A stretch of DNA of 64,000 nt from Actinomadura sp. KC06 (GCF_004348735.1 NZ_SMKT01000001.1:146089-210088), one strand, 5' to 3'; shown: positions 8,299 to 17,342, counted from the first letter of the stretch. The notes: generated by a model from the letters alone, not told the origin. A program made the numbers and translations.

Positions 8299-10739
8299 GT
8301 GAGCTTCTTCTCCAGATGCGAGCCGGTGTGGTCGCGTGACACGTCGAACCGGACGGGAACGCGCTCGGCGAGCGCCGGAACGTGCGTCACGATGCCGACC
8401 ATACGGTCACCCCCCGACGTCAGCCGTTCCAGCGTCGTCGCGACCGTGTCGAGCGTCGCCGGGTCGAGGGTGCCGAAGCCCTCGTCCAGGAAGATCGAGT
8501 CCAGGCTGCGGGCCGCGCCGCCGCCGAGGCGGGCGATCTGGTCCGAGAGGGCCAGCGCGAGCGCGAGGGACGCCTGGAACGTCTCGCCGCCGGACAGCGT
8601 CCGGACGCTGCGCCGCAGCCCGGCCTCGGTGTGGTCGGTCACCTCGATCGCGTTCCTGTCGTCGAGGACGAACTCGAACTGCCCGCCCGACAGCTCCCGC
8701 AGCGTCGCGGACGCGGTCTCGACCAGCAGCGCCAGAGCCTCGCCGCACAGCCAGTTCTCGAAGTTGTTGGCGCGCAGGTGCCGGGCGAGTTCCTGCGCCA
8801 CGGCGGCGTCCTGCCGGTGCCCGCGGGCCTCGTCCGCCAGCTCTTCGGCGCGCCGCCGGTCGCGGCGCACGTCCGCCAGCCGGTTGTCCGCCCGGTTCCG
8901 GGCGTTCAGGACGGCCTCGCGGACGGTCTCCGCGTCGATGGACGCGGGCACGGCGATCTCGTGCGCGTCCAGCTCGGCGGTGAGCGCGCGGCGCCGCTCG
9001 TCCCGCCGGTCCCGCAGGCCGGCCAGCTCGCTCGCCAGGGCCTCGGCCGCTTCGCCGCGCCGCGCCGCCTCCTGGTCGCGCCAGCCGAGCAGGGCCGTCC
9101 AGGCGGCGTGCGGGTCGGCCCGGTCGACCGCCGGGGCGCCGAACGCGACGACGGTGTCGCGGGCCTCGTCCAGCTCCCGCTGCGCTCTGCCCGCCTCGCC
9201 GGTCAGCCCGGCGAGGCGCCGCTCGGCCTTGGCGAGGTCGTCGCGGGCGGTGCGCAGCTCCCGCCGTGCCCGTCCGGCCTCCTCCTCGGCGTTGCCGATC
9301 TCGGCTAGGCGGCGCTGGACGTCGTCCGCGTCCGGGTGCGTGCGGATGTGCTCGGCCTGCGCGTCGAGCTGGCGCCGCAGCCCGTCCAGCTTCTCGTCGC
9401 GCCGGTCCGTTTCGCGTTCGAGCCTCCGGTGCTCGTTCTGCGCGGTCTCGAGGTCGCGGGTGCGGGCCTTCACGTTGCGGTCGGCCGCGCCGAGCGCCGG
9501 CGGGGCGTGCCGCTCCGGGGGTTCGGTGACCTCGCGCAGGCACACCGGGCACGGTTCGCCGACGGCCAGCCGCTGGACGAGATCGGCGGCGGTGTGGGCG
9601 TCGCGCGTGCGCTGCAGCTCGTCCTGCGCCTGTTCGAGGTTCGCTTTGGCGACGGTGACGTCCGCTTCCGCGTCGGCGGCGGCCCTGCGCGCCTCCTCCG
9701 CCTCGGCGCGGACGGTCTCGATCTCGGCGGTGAGCCGGGCGTGGTCGCGGTGCGCCCTCGCCGCCAGGTCCAGGACGGCCTTGTCGCCGAGCCCGGCGAG
9801 CCGATCGCGCGCCGCGGACTCAGCCTCCTCGTACCGGGCCGCTTCGCGTGCGAGCCGTTCCGCCTCGCCGGTCGCGGCCTTGAGGTCGTCCGCCAGGGTC
9901 GGGACGTCAGCGGGCATGGCGAGGGCGGTCAGCGCGTCGAGCGAGCGTGCCGCGTCGGCGGCCTCGGCGTTCCGGTCGCGGATCTCCTCGTCCGTGCGCC
10001 GCAGCTCGTCCAGCGCCGAACGGACCTGGTCATCGAGGATCTTCAGACGCTCGACCCGCTGCCTCGCCTCCGTCTCGGCGGCCTCGTCCGCGCCGCTGTG
10101 CTTCGCCAGCTGGGCCTCGGCCGCCTGCGCCCGCGCCTCGGCGGCCTTGGCCTCCTCCCCCGCCCGCCGCATGATGACCTCGAACGTCCCGGCGTCGAGG
10201 AGCTGGACGAGGAGGTCCTGCCGCTTCCTCGGCTCGGCCTGCAGGAAGTCGGCGAAACGGCCCTGCGGAAGGACGACGCACTGCGTGAAATAGCGGAACT
10301 CCAGGCCGGTGACGCGTTCGACGGCATCGGTCACCCGGTCGCCGTCGGCGATCGTCCGGACCTGCGCGGCCAGCATCTCCTCGATGCCGTCCGCCGGGTC
10401 GACGGACGGGTCCAGCTCGTCCAGCCGCGCCTCTTTCGTCGTCACCGACTGCTTGGTGCGGGCCAGCGCCCGGACGACCCCGTACCGGCGTCCCGCCGCC
10501 TCGAACACCAGCGCCACCCGGCCGGAGTTGGCGGACGGCGCCAGCGCCAGGCGGATCACGTTCTCCTTCCCCCACCGGGGCACCGACCCGTACAGGGCGA
10601 AGCAGATCGCGTCGATGACCGTGCTCTTCCCCGCGCCCGTGGGCCCGACCAGGACGAAGTAGTCGACGTCGTGCAGGCTGACGGACGTCGGCTCGCGGTA
10701 GCTGCAGAAGTCCTCCATGTGGACGCACAGCGGACGCAT
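8295..10739 (-). CDS. sbcC: exonuclease subunit SbcC (Rad50-like)
   Basis: The 814-aa SMC-like ATPase has Walker A 'VGPTGAGKST' (residues 31-40), long coiled coils (about 190-395 and 410-640), a CPVC zinc hook (Cys397, Cys400), the signature 'LSGGETFQASLALALA' and Walker B 'SIFLDEGFGTLD'. It pairs with SbcD to open and trim DNA ends and hairpins. It is shorter than E. coli SbcC (about 1050 aa) and nearer archaeal Rad50. The ATG at 10739 shares one base with the sbcD stop (TGATG). Confidence 0.96.
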   Translation of the reverse strand: MRPLCVHMEDFCSYREPTSVSLHDVDYFVLVGPTGAGKSTVIDAICFALYGSVPRWGKENVIRLALAPSANSGRVALVFEAAGRRYGVVRALARTKQSVTTKEARLDELDPSVDPADGIEEMLAAQVRTIADGDRVTDAVERVTGLEFRYFTQCVVLPQGRFADFLQAEPRKRQDLLVQLLDAGTFEVIMRRAGEEAKAAEARAQAAEAQLAKHSGADEAAETEARQRVERLKILDDQVRSALDELRRTDEEIRDRNAEAADAARSLDALTALAMPADVPTLADDLKAATGEAERLAREAARYEEAESAARDRLAGLGDKAVLDLAARAHRDHARLTAEIETVRAEAEEARRAAADAEADVTVAKANLEQAQDELQRTRDAHTAADLVQRLAVGEPCPVCLREVTEPPERHAPPALGAADRNVKARTRDLETAQNEHRRLERETDRRDEKLDGLRRQLDAQAEHIRTHPDADDVQRRLAEIGNAEEEAGRARRELRTARDDLAKAERRLAGLTGEAGRAQRELDEARDTVVAFGAPAVDRADPHAAWTALLGWRDQEAARRGEAAEALASELAGLRDRRDERRRALTAELDAHEIAVPASIDAETVREAVLNARNRADNRLADVRRDRRRAEELADEARGHRQDAAVAQELARHLRANNFENWLCGEALALLVETASATLRELSGGQFEFVLDDRNAIEVTDHTEAGLRRSVRTLSGGETFQASLALALALSDQIARLGGGAARSLDSIFLDEGFGTLDPATLDTVATTLERLTSGGDRMVGIVTHVPALAERVPVRFDVSRDHTGSHLEKKLT

Positions 10740-11905
10740 CAGCCCTCCCGGTCGTCGAGCTCGTCGTACAGCCGGTCGAACAGCGCCACGACCCGTCCGT
10801 CCTCGTGGCCCTTGTGGTCGAGGTAGGCGCGGAACAGCTCCCGCGGCGTCGGGGCGTCGGCGCCCGTGACGGTTGCGCGGCGGCGCGCGGCCGTGGGCCG
10901 GAACGCCTCGTCGACGTCCACGGTCAGCGCGTTCGGGAGCACCTCCCGGACGTCGTCGGCGAGCCCGGCGCGCGGCTTCTCCGCGACGACGACGCGCAGC
11001 CAGGCGTCCCCGAGCCCGTCCGCCATCGCCTCCAGCTCGCCGAGCGTGCCGGTGACCGTGCGCAGCACGCGGGCGCTGCTCAGCGTCACCTCGCGGACGT
11101 CGGCGGGACGTCCCGGCGCGGCCTCCACCACCAGCGCGCCCGGCGTGTTCAGCTCCTCCCCGAAGTCGACGGCGATCGGCGACCCGCTGTACCAGATGGG
11201 GCACGGGCCGGGCATCCGCTGCCGCCGGTGCAGGTGGCCGAGCGCGGCGTAGTGCGCGGACGGCGGGAACGCCGCCGGCTCGAAGTAGTACGAGAAGATC
11301 GTCTGCGCCTCGCGCTCGCCGCCGCCGAGCCTCCCGCCGGGCAACGTGCCGTGCGCCGCGATCAGGTTGACGGTGTCGGCCCTGAAGCCCTCCGTGAGCG
11401 CCTCCGCGAGCTGGGCGAACCGGTGCGCGTAGTCGCGATTGTGCTGGTCGGGCGTGCCGGTGAGCGCCTCCAGCGCCCGGACGACGTACCGCTGCGACAG
11501 GAACGGCATCGCCGCCAGCCTGACCGGCTCGCCGGTCCTCGCCGTCCAGGACAGCAGTCCGCCCGCGTCCGGCCGCCGGAACCGCCCGATCACGCGGATG
11601 CCGAGCTGCCGCAGCACCGGCCGGTACACGTCGTCCAGCAGCCGGGGGTCGTCATGGTTCCCGGCGAGGACGACCACCTCCCGGCCGCCCTCCTGGAGCG
11701 CCATCAGCGTCCTCATCACCAGCGCCTGCGACGGCGGCGTCGGGACGGCGCCGTCGAACACGTCCCCGGCGACGATGACCGCGTCGACGTCCTCCTCCTG
11801 GGCGACGCCGACCAGCTCGTCCAGCACCTTCACGTGCTCGTCGAACCGCGACCGGCCCCGGAGCACCTTGCCCACGTGCCAGTCGGCGGTGTGCAGGAAC
11901 TTCAT
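10739..11905 (-). CDS. sbcD: exonuclease subunit SbcD (Mre11-like)
   Basis: The 388-aa calcineurin-like phosphoesterase has the metal-binding motifs in order: 'HTADWHVG' (Asp8, His10), 'VAGDVFD', 'LAGNHDD' and 'ALGHLHRRQ'. The C-terminal capping region contacts SbcC. Together they form the Mre11-Rad50-type nuclease for double-strand breaks and hairpins. It starts 16 bp after the herA stop, so the four genes form one transcript. Confidence 0.96.
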   Translation of the reverse strand: MKFLHTADWHVGKVLRGRSRFDEHVKVLDELVGVAQEEDVDAVIVAGDVFDGAVPTPPSQALVMRTLMALQEGGREVVVLAGNHDDPRLLDDVYRPVLRQLGIRVIGRFRRPDAGGLLSWTARTGEPVRLAAMPFLSQRYVVRALEALTGTPDQHNRDYAHRFAQLAEALTEGFRADTVNLIAAHGTLPGGRLGGGEREAQTIFSYYFEPAAFPPSAHYAALGHLHRRQRMPGPCPIWYSGSPIAVDFGEELNTPGALVVEAAPGRPADVREVTLSSARVLRTVTGTLGELEAMADGLGDAWLRVVVAEKPRAGLADDVREVLPNALTVDVDEAFRPTAARRRATVTGADAPTPRELFRAYLDHKGHEDGRVVALFDRLYDELDDREG

Positions 11906-11921
11906 GTCCGCTCCAGGTGCC

Positions 11922-13673
11922 TCAGAAGGGGGGAACTTCGTCGTCGTCGCCGGCGTCGCCGAGCCCCGCGAACGGATCGCGCGCCGGACCCGGCCGCGCC
12001 GCCGATCGCGACGGCTCGCGCGCCTCGGCCTCGGCCGGACGGGTCGCCCACGCGGGGAACGGGAAGTCGACGGCGAGCGGCACGGGGATCTCCGGCTGCC
12101 CGACGAACATCGTCCCGGGCTTGGCGATCGTGGCCCGCGCCCGCGCCGCCGGGGGCAGCCAGCCGTACTCGCCGCGCGCCGCCTCCGCCGCGTCCAGGCG
12201 CCCCGCGACCCGGACCGCGCAGTTCGCCACGATCCGGCGCTCCACCTCCGACGCCGTCTGCTGCGCGCCGATGAGGATCACGCCGAGCGACCGGCCGCGC
12301 TCCGCCACGTCCAGCAGGATCTCCTTGATCGGGGAGCCGCCCTCGCGGGGCGCGTACTTGTTCAGCTCGTCCAGCACCACGAACAGCAGCGGCCGGGCGC
12401 TGCCCGTGCTCTCCTTGCGCGCGAACTCGCCGCGCAGCACCACCCCGACGACGAACCGCTGCGCGCGGTCGGGCAGGTTGTGCAGGTCGACGACGGTGAC
12501 CTGCGCGCCCGTGTCGATCGACGCGTCGGACGACAGGTCGCCCCGGACGATCGGCGACAGCGCCCGGACCGACGACCGCAGCCGCCGCAGGAACGCGTTC
12601 ACCGTCCCGAGGCCCATGAGCCCGGCGCCCCACCCGTGCCGCGTGCCCTCGTCCGTCAGCGTCTCCTCGATGAACCGGACCAGGTCGTCGTAGGTGCGGC
12701 AGACCTCGGGCTCCGCGTCGTCGGAGCTCCGCAGCTTGACGGCGCCGCCGACGGGCTCCGCGAGCCTCGCCAGCCGGGCCGCGACCTGCCCGATCAGCAT
12801 CGTGTACTGGGCCCGCTCGTCCTCGGCGTCGGCGAAGACGAACCGGAGCAGCTCCTGCCGGCAGAACTCCGCGAGCGTCCAGTAGAACGGGCTGACGTCC
12901 TGGGTGCGCGCCGAGACGTGCGGGGTCCCGTTGGGGTCGCCCGGACGCGGCGGCGCGAACACGTGCACGCTGCGGAACGGCCCCGGCTGCAGGCCCAGCT
13001 TCCGGTACGCGGCCCGCGCGGTGTCGTCCAGGCGCTTGTTGGCGTGGTCGAGGAACAGCAGGTCCTCGCCCTTCACCGAGAAGATCAGCGCCTTGGTGTT
13101 GTGCGCCTCGGCGCCCAGCGCGCCCGAGTTGAAGATCGAGTACAGCAGGAAGGTCGCGAAGGACGTCTTGGTCGCCACGCCGGAGATCCCGGAGATCGAC
13201 ACGTGGGCGCCGCGCGTCCCGTCGAGGAACTCCAGGTTCACGTGGATCGGCTCGCCGTCCCGGCCCAGCCCGACCGGCACCCGCCGCTCCATCACGTCGA
13301 AGTACAGCGCCCGTTCCCGCTCCTGCTCGCCCGCCCTGCGCGCGACCGCGCCGGGCAGCGGCGGCACGTATACCTCGGGCTCGACCCGCGTCACCGTCAC
13401 TTCGGCCGACTCCACGACCGCCGCAGGGAGGACGCCCTGCACGATCAGGAACACGTCCGAGTCGTATGCGGCGCCCTCGTGCCTGGCCTCGACGTTCGTG
13501 ACGACCCCGGCGATGAGCACCTCGCCGCGTCCGGGCACCTCCCGGGTCGCCGCGACGACCTCGTCCAGCTGGACGACCGTCCCCGGTTCGAGCCCGACCC
13601 AGAACGACAGCGGCGTGGCCGACTGCGTCCCCAGCACCCGCCCGATGACCCGTCCCGCCGCCTCTTCGCCCAT
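11922..13673 (-). CDS. herA: HerA-like hexameric DNA translocase/helicase ATPase
   Basis: The 583-aa HerA/FtsK-superfamily ATPase has an N-terminal HAS-type beta-barrel (residues about 5-100), a P-loop region 'ISGISGVATKTSF' (162-170; the usual GK is replaced by TK), Walker B 'LLFVVLDELNKYAP', a sensor stretch 'VILIGAQQTASEV' and an arginine-rich 'ERRIVANCAVRVAGRLD'. Known HerA pumps DNA into NurA. The ATG at 13673 is used; a GTG at 13682 would add three residues. It is the first gene of the operon herA-sbcD-sbcC-nurA. Confidence 0.88.
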   Translation of the reverse strand: MGEEAAGRVIGRVLGTQSATPLSFWVGLEPGTVVQLDEVVAATREVPGRGEVLIAGVVTNVEARHEGAAYDSDVFLIVQGVLPAAVVESAEVTVTRVEPEVYVPPLPGAVARRAGEQERERALYFDVMERRVPVGLGRDGEPIHVNLEFLDGTRGAHVSISGISGVATKTSFATFLLYSIFNSGALGAEAHNTKALIFSVKGEDLLFLDHANKRLDDTARAAYRKLGLQPGPFRSVHVFAPPRPGDPNGTPHVSARTQDVSPFYWTLAEFCRQELLRFVFADAEDERAQYTMLIGQVAARLARLAEPVGGAVKLRSSDDAEPEVCRTYDDLVRFIEETLTDEGTRHGWGAGLMGLGTVNAFLRRLRSSVRALSPIVRGDLSSDASIDTGAQVTVVDLHNLPDRAQRFVVGVVLRGEFARKESTGSARPLLFVVLDELNKYAPREGGSPIKEILLDVAERGRSLGVILIGAQQTASEVERRIVANCAVRVAGRLDAAEAARGEYGWLPPAARARATIAKPGTMFVGQPEIPVPLAVDFPFPAWATRPAEAEAREPSRSAARPGPARDPFAGLGDAGDDDEVPPF

Positions 13674-13777
13674 GCACCCCACCCGGACACCACGTGAACC
13701 ACCAGATCACGGCAGGGTAACCACACCTCCGGACAAACTCGCACCACCCTCACCAACTGACCGCATCCAGCCACCCT

Positions 13778-13797
13778 CGGTCACCATGGGGTGACCG
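13778..13797. promoter_or_regulatory. palindrome upstream of herA
   Basis: CGGTCACC-ATGG-GGTGACCG is a perfect 8-bp inverted repeat, 10 bp after the stop of the minus-strand gene at 13807 and 105 bp before herA. It may be the terminator of that gene or an operator for the herA operon. No T-run decides for a terminator. Confidence 0.4.
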
Positions 13798-13806
13798 GTC
13801 CGCGCG

Positions 13807-15231
13807 TCAGCGGGCGATCAGGGACTCGAAGGCGGCGCGGACGTCGGTCTTGGACGGGTTCACGTAGCGGTCGGGGTCCGGGCCGAAATCGTCAAGGAAG
13901 GACGAGCTGTATTTGATGACGGACGGGCAGCTCCTGCCGCCGATCTGCACTTTCCGATTGACGACGAGCTTTCCGGTCCGCAGCTCGTACACCTTCACCG
14001 GGAGCGAGATCTTGTGGAAGCTCACCTGGTAGAGCTTGCCGGAGCTCTTGCTCCGATAGGTGCACGTCTCGACGGTGCTTCCCTGTTTCCGCTCCCCGAC
14101 GCAGACGATGAGTTCGGCGTCGGCCGCGTTCTTGGCCTTCCATCTGCCGGGGAGGTCGTCCGTGTACTCGTCATTTCCGTAGAACAGGGCCCGATTGACT
14201 CCCTTGCCGTACGGGGCGGCGCCGCTGTACTTCGCCGGTGAGGTGCAATAAACGGGTTGCTCGTCGGACGAACCTTCGAGGAGGCTCCGGACGTTCGCCA
14301 GCTCGATCGACAGCGTGGCCTGCCTGACTCCTTTCTTCGCCGCCTCCGTGCCTCCGTCCTGGGGGTACTGGTCGAGCAATTGCTGGTATAGCGTGCGTGC
14401 GTTCGTCCATTCCTTGGCCTGCATGAGATTGTCACCGCAGCCGACGAGCGCCGCCGGTGCGGTCCGCGTGACGGCGGCCGCCGACCGGTCGAGCGGGTCA
14501 GGGCTGGGACGCCGGTTTCGGAGCCAGTCCGTGACCGTTACCGTGCGGCACGCGTCCGGTGTGGGCAGGCGTCCGAGGAATCCGTCGAGGGCCGTCCCGA
14601 CCGTCCTCTTATTGCCGGGTTCGGCCAGGACCGAGGTGAGAATGTCGAATCCCGCATTCAGGGAATTGGTGTCCCCCGTGGCCAGCCCGGCGGTGAGTTT
14701 CGCCTCGGCCGTTCGCAGCCGACGGCATGCCTCGACGGCCTCATCGCTGCTTGAAATCATCGGGGCGCCCGCTGTGCGGTGTCCGAACCAGGCGCCCGCG
14801 CCGTCGCTCAGCACCCGCGCGCAGTCGCCGTCCTCGCGGGCTTCGGCTACGCGCTGTTCGATCCTGGACGCGTCGAACCGCAGAAGTCCCACCGCGAGTA
14901 AGACCGGCACCGTGACGCCGAAGGCGACCATCCGCTGCCCGCCGACCGTGACCCGTCCGGCGCGTCCGCCCGCCGCGGACCATCCATGCGCTATGACGGC
15001 CGCCCACCAGAGCAGCAGAAGGGCCTCGCACCACCACTGAGCAGCCGAGATAAGAATTGAGAGGAGAACGAGGGTGATGATCCCGGTGCTCACGGCCGTC
15101 TTGCGCCGCCCCAGGATGAGATATCCGACGCCCAGCAGAGAGGCGTTGCCGATCGCGACGGCCAGCGGGTCGTGGACGCGCACCGGCGGCGGCGCGGGTT
15201 CCGGCGAGGCGTACATCGGACGATCCATCAT
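13807..15231 (-). CDS. membrane protein of unknown function with periplasmic/extracellular domain
   Basis: I do not recognise this 474-aa protein. The N-terminus has three to four hydrophobic segments (about residues 24-42, 47-63, 68-82 and 102-116, e.g. 'STGIITLVLLSILISAAQWW'). A helical region with TPR-like spacing ('EWTNARTLYQQLLDQYPQDG', about 280-300) follows, then a C-terminal beta-rich domain with cysteines ('PVYCTSP', 'IVCVGERKQGSTVETCTYR', 'GGRSCPSV'). The domain probably faces outward. It stands alone on its strand. Confidence 0.8.
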   Translation of the reverse strand: MMDRPMYASPEPAPPPVRVHDPLAVAIGNASLLGVGYLILGRRKTAVSTGIITLVLLSILISAAQWWCEALLLLWWAAVIAHGWSAAGGRAGRVTVGGQRMVAFGVTVPVLLAVGLLRFDASRIEQRVAEAREDGDCARVLSDGAGAWFGHRTAGAPMISSSDEAVEACRRLRTAEAKLTAGLATGDTNSLNAGFDILTSVLAEPGNKRTVGTALDGFLGRLPTPDACRTVTVTDWLRNRRPSPDPLDRSAAAVTRTAPAALVGCGDNLMQAKEWTNARTLYQQLLDQYPQDGGTEAAKKGVRQATLSIELANVRSLLEGSSDEQPVYCTSPAKYSGAAPYGKGVNRALFYGNDEYTDDLPGRWKAKNAADAELIVCVGERKQGSTVETCTYRSKSSGKLYQVSFHKISLPVKVYELRTGKLVVNRKVQIGGRSCPSVIKYSSSFLDDFGPDPDRYVNPSKTDVRAAFESLIAR

Positions 15232-15317
15232 GGGCGCTTCCCATCAGCCGCGGATTTCGCCCATTGTTCGTCCGCGCTCCCGGGAGGGGTCCCACAAAAG
15301 CGTGCCGCTTAGGCCGG

Positions 15318-15944
15318 TCAGACGAAGGCCGTTACGCCCTCGTACTCCGCTACGGGGGCGGCGCCGATGGCCTCGTACTGGAGCAGCAGCACGCCGTTCA
15401 CCGTCACCTCATGCTGGACGAGCCGCAGGCCGGCGGGCGGGCTCGGATGATCGAGCAGCCGCCGCCCGGACCCGATCACGGTCGGCGCGACCGCGAGCCG
15501 GAGCGTGTCGACGAGCCCGGCCGCCAGCAGGGCGTTGCCGAGCCGCGCGCTTCCGTGGATCTGGAGTTCACGTCCGGGCCGCGCCTTCAGTTCTCCGACC
15601 GTCTGGACCGGGTCGCCGCGCAGAATCGTCGTCGGCTTCCAGCTCCCTTCGCGCAAGGTGCTGGTCACGACGTATTTGGGCAGCGAGTTCATCCGCTCGG
15701 TGAAAGGGTCGTCCGGGTCGGTGATCTGCGGCCAGTCCCGGGCGAACGCCTCGTAGGTGCGGCGTCCGAGCAGCAGGCCGTCCGCGAGGTCCAGCCACTC
15801 GGACGTCCGCTGGACGAAGAGTTCGTCCATGTGCGGCACGAGCCAGCCGCCCCGCGTGAACCCGTCGCTCGTGTCCTCGGACGGCGAGCCGGGCCCCTGG
15901 CTGACCCCGTCCAGCGTGACGAACTCGGTGAGCACGACCTTCAT
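15318..15944 (-). CDS. dihydrofolate reductase-like protein (RibD C-terminal family)
   Basis: The 208-aa protein has the RibD_C/DHFR-like fold marks: 'KVVLTEFVTLDGVSQGPG' at the start, 'DGLLLGRRTYEAFA', 'PKYVVTSTL', 'IHGSARLGNALLAAGLVDTL' and 'PTVIGSGRRL'. Such stand-alone proteins are common in actinomycetes and their real substrate is unknown. The ATG at 15944 shares ATGA with the stop of the SRPBCC gene, making it the third gene of an arsR-SRPBCC-ribD operon. Confidence 0.92.
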   Translation of the reverse strand: MKVVLTEFVTLDGVSQGPGSPSEDTSDGFTRGGWLVPHMDELFVQRTSEWLDLADGLLLGRRTYEAFARDWPQITDPDDPFTERMNSLPKYVVTSTLREGSWKPTTILRGDPVQTVGELKARPGRELQIHGSARLGNALLAAGLVDTLRLAVAPTVIGSGRRLLDHPSPPAGLRLVQHEVTVNGVLLLQYEAIGAAPVAEYEGVTAFV

Positions 15945-16417
15945 TCCGACGCCTCGCTCTCCGCGAACCCGGCGAGCTGTCCGGCGACCGTGCCCCAGCC
16001 CTCGGCGAAGCCGAGCTTCTCGTGGCGGGCGCGGGCCTCCGGGTCGCCGTGCCGGACGACGATCCGGTAGTCCGTGCCGTCCGGATGGTCGCCCAGCGTG
16101 ATCTCGGCCGTCATCGGCACCGGCGCCGGATCGGCCGGACGCCAGGCGCTGTCGATCGCGTTCGTGAACACGATCCGCTCGCCCTCGTCCACGACCAGGA
16201 AGATCGCGTCGATCTGCGGGACGAATCCCGTCCCGTCCTCGCTCATCAGCGTCACGAACGCCCCGCCGGGCCGGACGTCCAGCCGGTCCACCCGGCACAC
16301 CGCCGGGGCCGGGATCCACCACTTCTCCAGCCGGGACGGATCGGTCCACGCGTTCCACACCACGGCGCGCGGCGCGCGGATGACCCGCTCCAGGGCCAGG
16401 TCAAGATCCGGATTCAT
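15941..16417 (-). CDS. SRPBCC/AHSA1-domain protein
   Basis: The 158-aa protein is a START-like helix-grip domain of the Activator of Hsp90 ATPase type. It begins 'LERVIRAPRAVVWNAWTDP', continues 'LEKWWIPAP', and ends with the long helix 'HEKLGFAEGWGTVAGQLAGF'. Members bind hydrophobic ligands or act with partner regulators. Its start overlaps the end of the ArsR gene by 17 bp, and arsR-SRPBCC pairs are frequent in actinomycetes. Confidence 0.93.
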   Translation of the reverse strand: MNPDLDLALERVIRAPRAVVWNAWTDPSRLEKWWIPAPAVCRVDRLDVRPGGAFVTLMSEDGTGFVPQIDAIFLVVDEGERIVFTNAIDSAWRPADPAPVPMTAEITLGDHPDGTDYRIVVRHGDPEARARHEKLGFAEGWGTVAGQLAGFAESEASE

Positions 16418-16751
16418 CGGTCTCCTCCTTCGTGTCGGTGACGAGGCGTTCGAGCCGGTCGGTCCGCCCCTCCCAGATCCGGCGCTGCTCGGCGAGCCAG
16501 TCGTCCACGAGGGCGAGCCGCTCGCGGTTGAGCACGCAGGTGCGCACCCGTCCGGCCTTGACCGTGCGGATCAGGCCGTTCGCCTCCAGCGTCCGCACGT
16601 GCTTCATGAAGGACGGAAGGGTCATCGGGAACTCGCGGGCCAGCTCGCCCACGCTCGTCGGGCCGCGTCCGAGCCGCCGGATGACATCGCGCCGCGTCGG
16701 GTCGGCGAGCGCGACGAACACACCGTCGATCTCCGCCGAATACTGTGCCAT
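16401..16751 (-). CDS. ArsR-family transcriptional regulator
   Basis: The 116-aa winged-helix repressor has 'VFVALADPTRRDVIRRLGRG', recognition helix 'LPSFMKHVRTLEANGLI' and wing 'RTVKAGRVRTCVLNRERL'. No cysteine metal site is visible. It is the SRPBCC-linked type whose inducer is unknown. The ATG at 16751 is preferred to an upstream GTG because a 7-bp inverted repeat lies immediately before it. It is the first gene of a three-gene operon. Confidence 0.93.
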   Translation of the reverse strand: MAQYSAEIDGVFVALADPTRRDVIRRLGRGPTSVGELAREFPMTLPSFMKHVRTLEANGLIRTVKAGRVRTCVLNRERLALVDDWLAEQRRIWEGRTDRLERLVTDTKEETDESGS

Positions 16752-16754
16752 GAG

Positions 16755-16783
16755 GCTAAGTATTACGCACCAAGACACTTAGC
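16755..16783. promoter_or_regulatory. inverted repeat at ArsR promoter, probable operator
   Basis: GCTAAGT and ACTTAGC are perfect 7-bp arms separated by 15 bp, beginning 3 bp before the ArsR start codon. The region is unusually A/T-rich for this genome. ArsR repressors typically bind such repeats over their own promoter. Confidence 0.55.
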
Positions 16784-16844
16784 GCAAGAGCAAAGTATCG
16801 AGCCCGGACGGCACCGCCCGTCCAGCCCGGCCAGACCGTCCAGC

Positions 16845-17342
16845 TCAGCCGTGACGCCGCCGCCGAAGGCGGAACCTCCACCTGCCACTGCTCGGTTTGC
16901 CGCCGCTCTCGCCCTTGGCGCCCTGCGGCCGCTCCACGTCCGCGCTGTGGGCCGCCCGCCACTTCGCCACGACCTCGTCGATGTCGATCAGGCGGTACCC
17001 GAGCGCGGGGCCCGGCGGAGGCATCCGCAGGTTGGCTGCGATCTTCTCGTTGACCGGTTCCAGCAGCCGCCGCACGCTCCGCTCGGACGGCGCCGCCAGC
17101 GCCTCCTCCAGAACGTCCTCGATCTCTTTGCGCAGCGCCAGGGTCGGATGGATCATGGCCACGAGCCCCTCGCTGGCCAGCTTCTGCTTGATCCACCAGT
17201 TGTCGTCCAGCGGCCTGCCCGCGTCCGGCAGCGGCTTGCCCGAGCCCGGCAGCCCGTCGAACTCGCCGCGCGCCTCCGCCTCGCGGATCTGCCCGTCGAT
17301 CCAAGACTCAAAGCTGAGCCCCGTGGGCTTTCGCTCCGTCAT
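16845..17342 (-). CDS. DUF1992 (DnaJ homologue subfamily C member 28-like) protein
   Basis: The 165-aa protein shows the DUF1992 signature: 'SFESWIDGQIREAEARGEF', 'LPGSGKPLPD' and 'DDNWWIKQKLASEGL', then 'YRLIDIDEVVAKWRA'. The role of the family is not established. The C-terminus is very basic ('RWRFRLRRRRHG'). The ATG at 17342 ('MTERKPTGL') is chosen over an upstream in-frame ATG, because the conserved domain starts 10 residues later. Confidence 0.9.
   Translation of the reverse strand: MTERKPTGLSFESWIDGQIREAEARGEFDGLPGSGKPLPDAGRPLDDNWWIKQKLASEGLVAMIHPTLALRKEIEDVLEEALAAPSERSVRRLLEPVNEKIAANLRMPPPGPALGYRLIDIDEVVAKWRAAHSADVERPQGAKGESGGKPSSGRWRFRLRRRRHG

Noticed and set aside
6961..10293. Very long plus-strand open frame (1110 codons) opposite sbcC and nurA
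   Set aside because: It is the antisense shadow of GC-rich coding DNA. Its translation is Arg/Ser/Ala-biased with no domain, while the minus strand has full motif sets for SbcC.
11922..13673. HerA-Sir2/HerA-nuclease phage-defence pair
   Set aside because: No Sir2 or DUF4297 partner adjoins. The linked sbcD, sbcC and nurA-like genes indicate the resection type.
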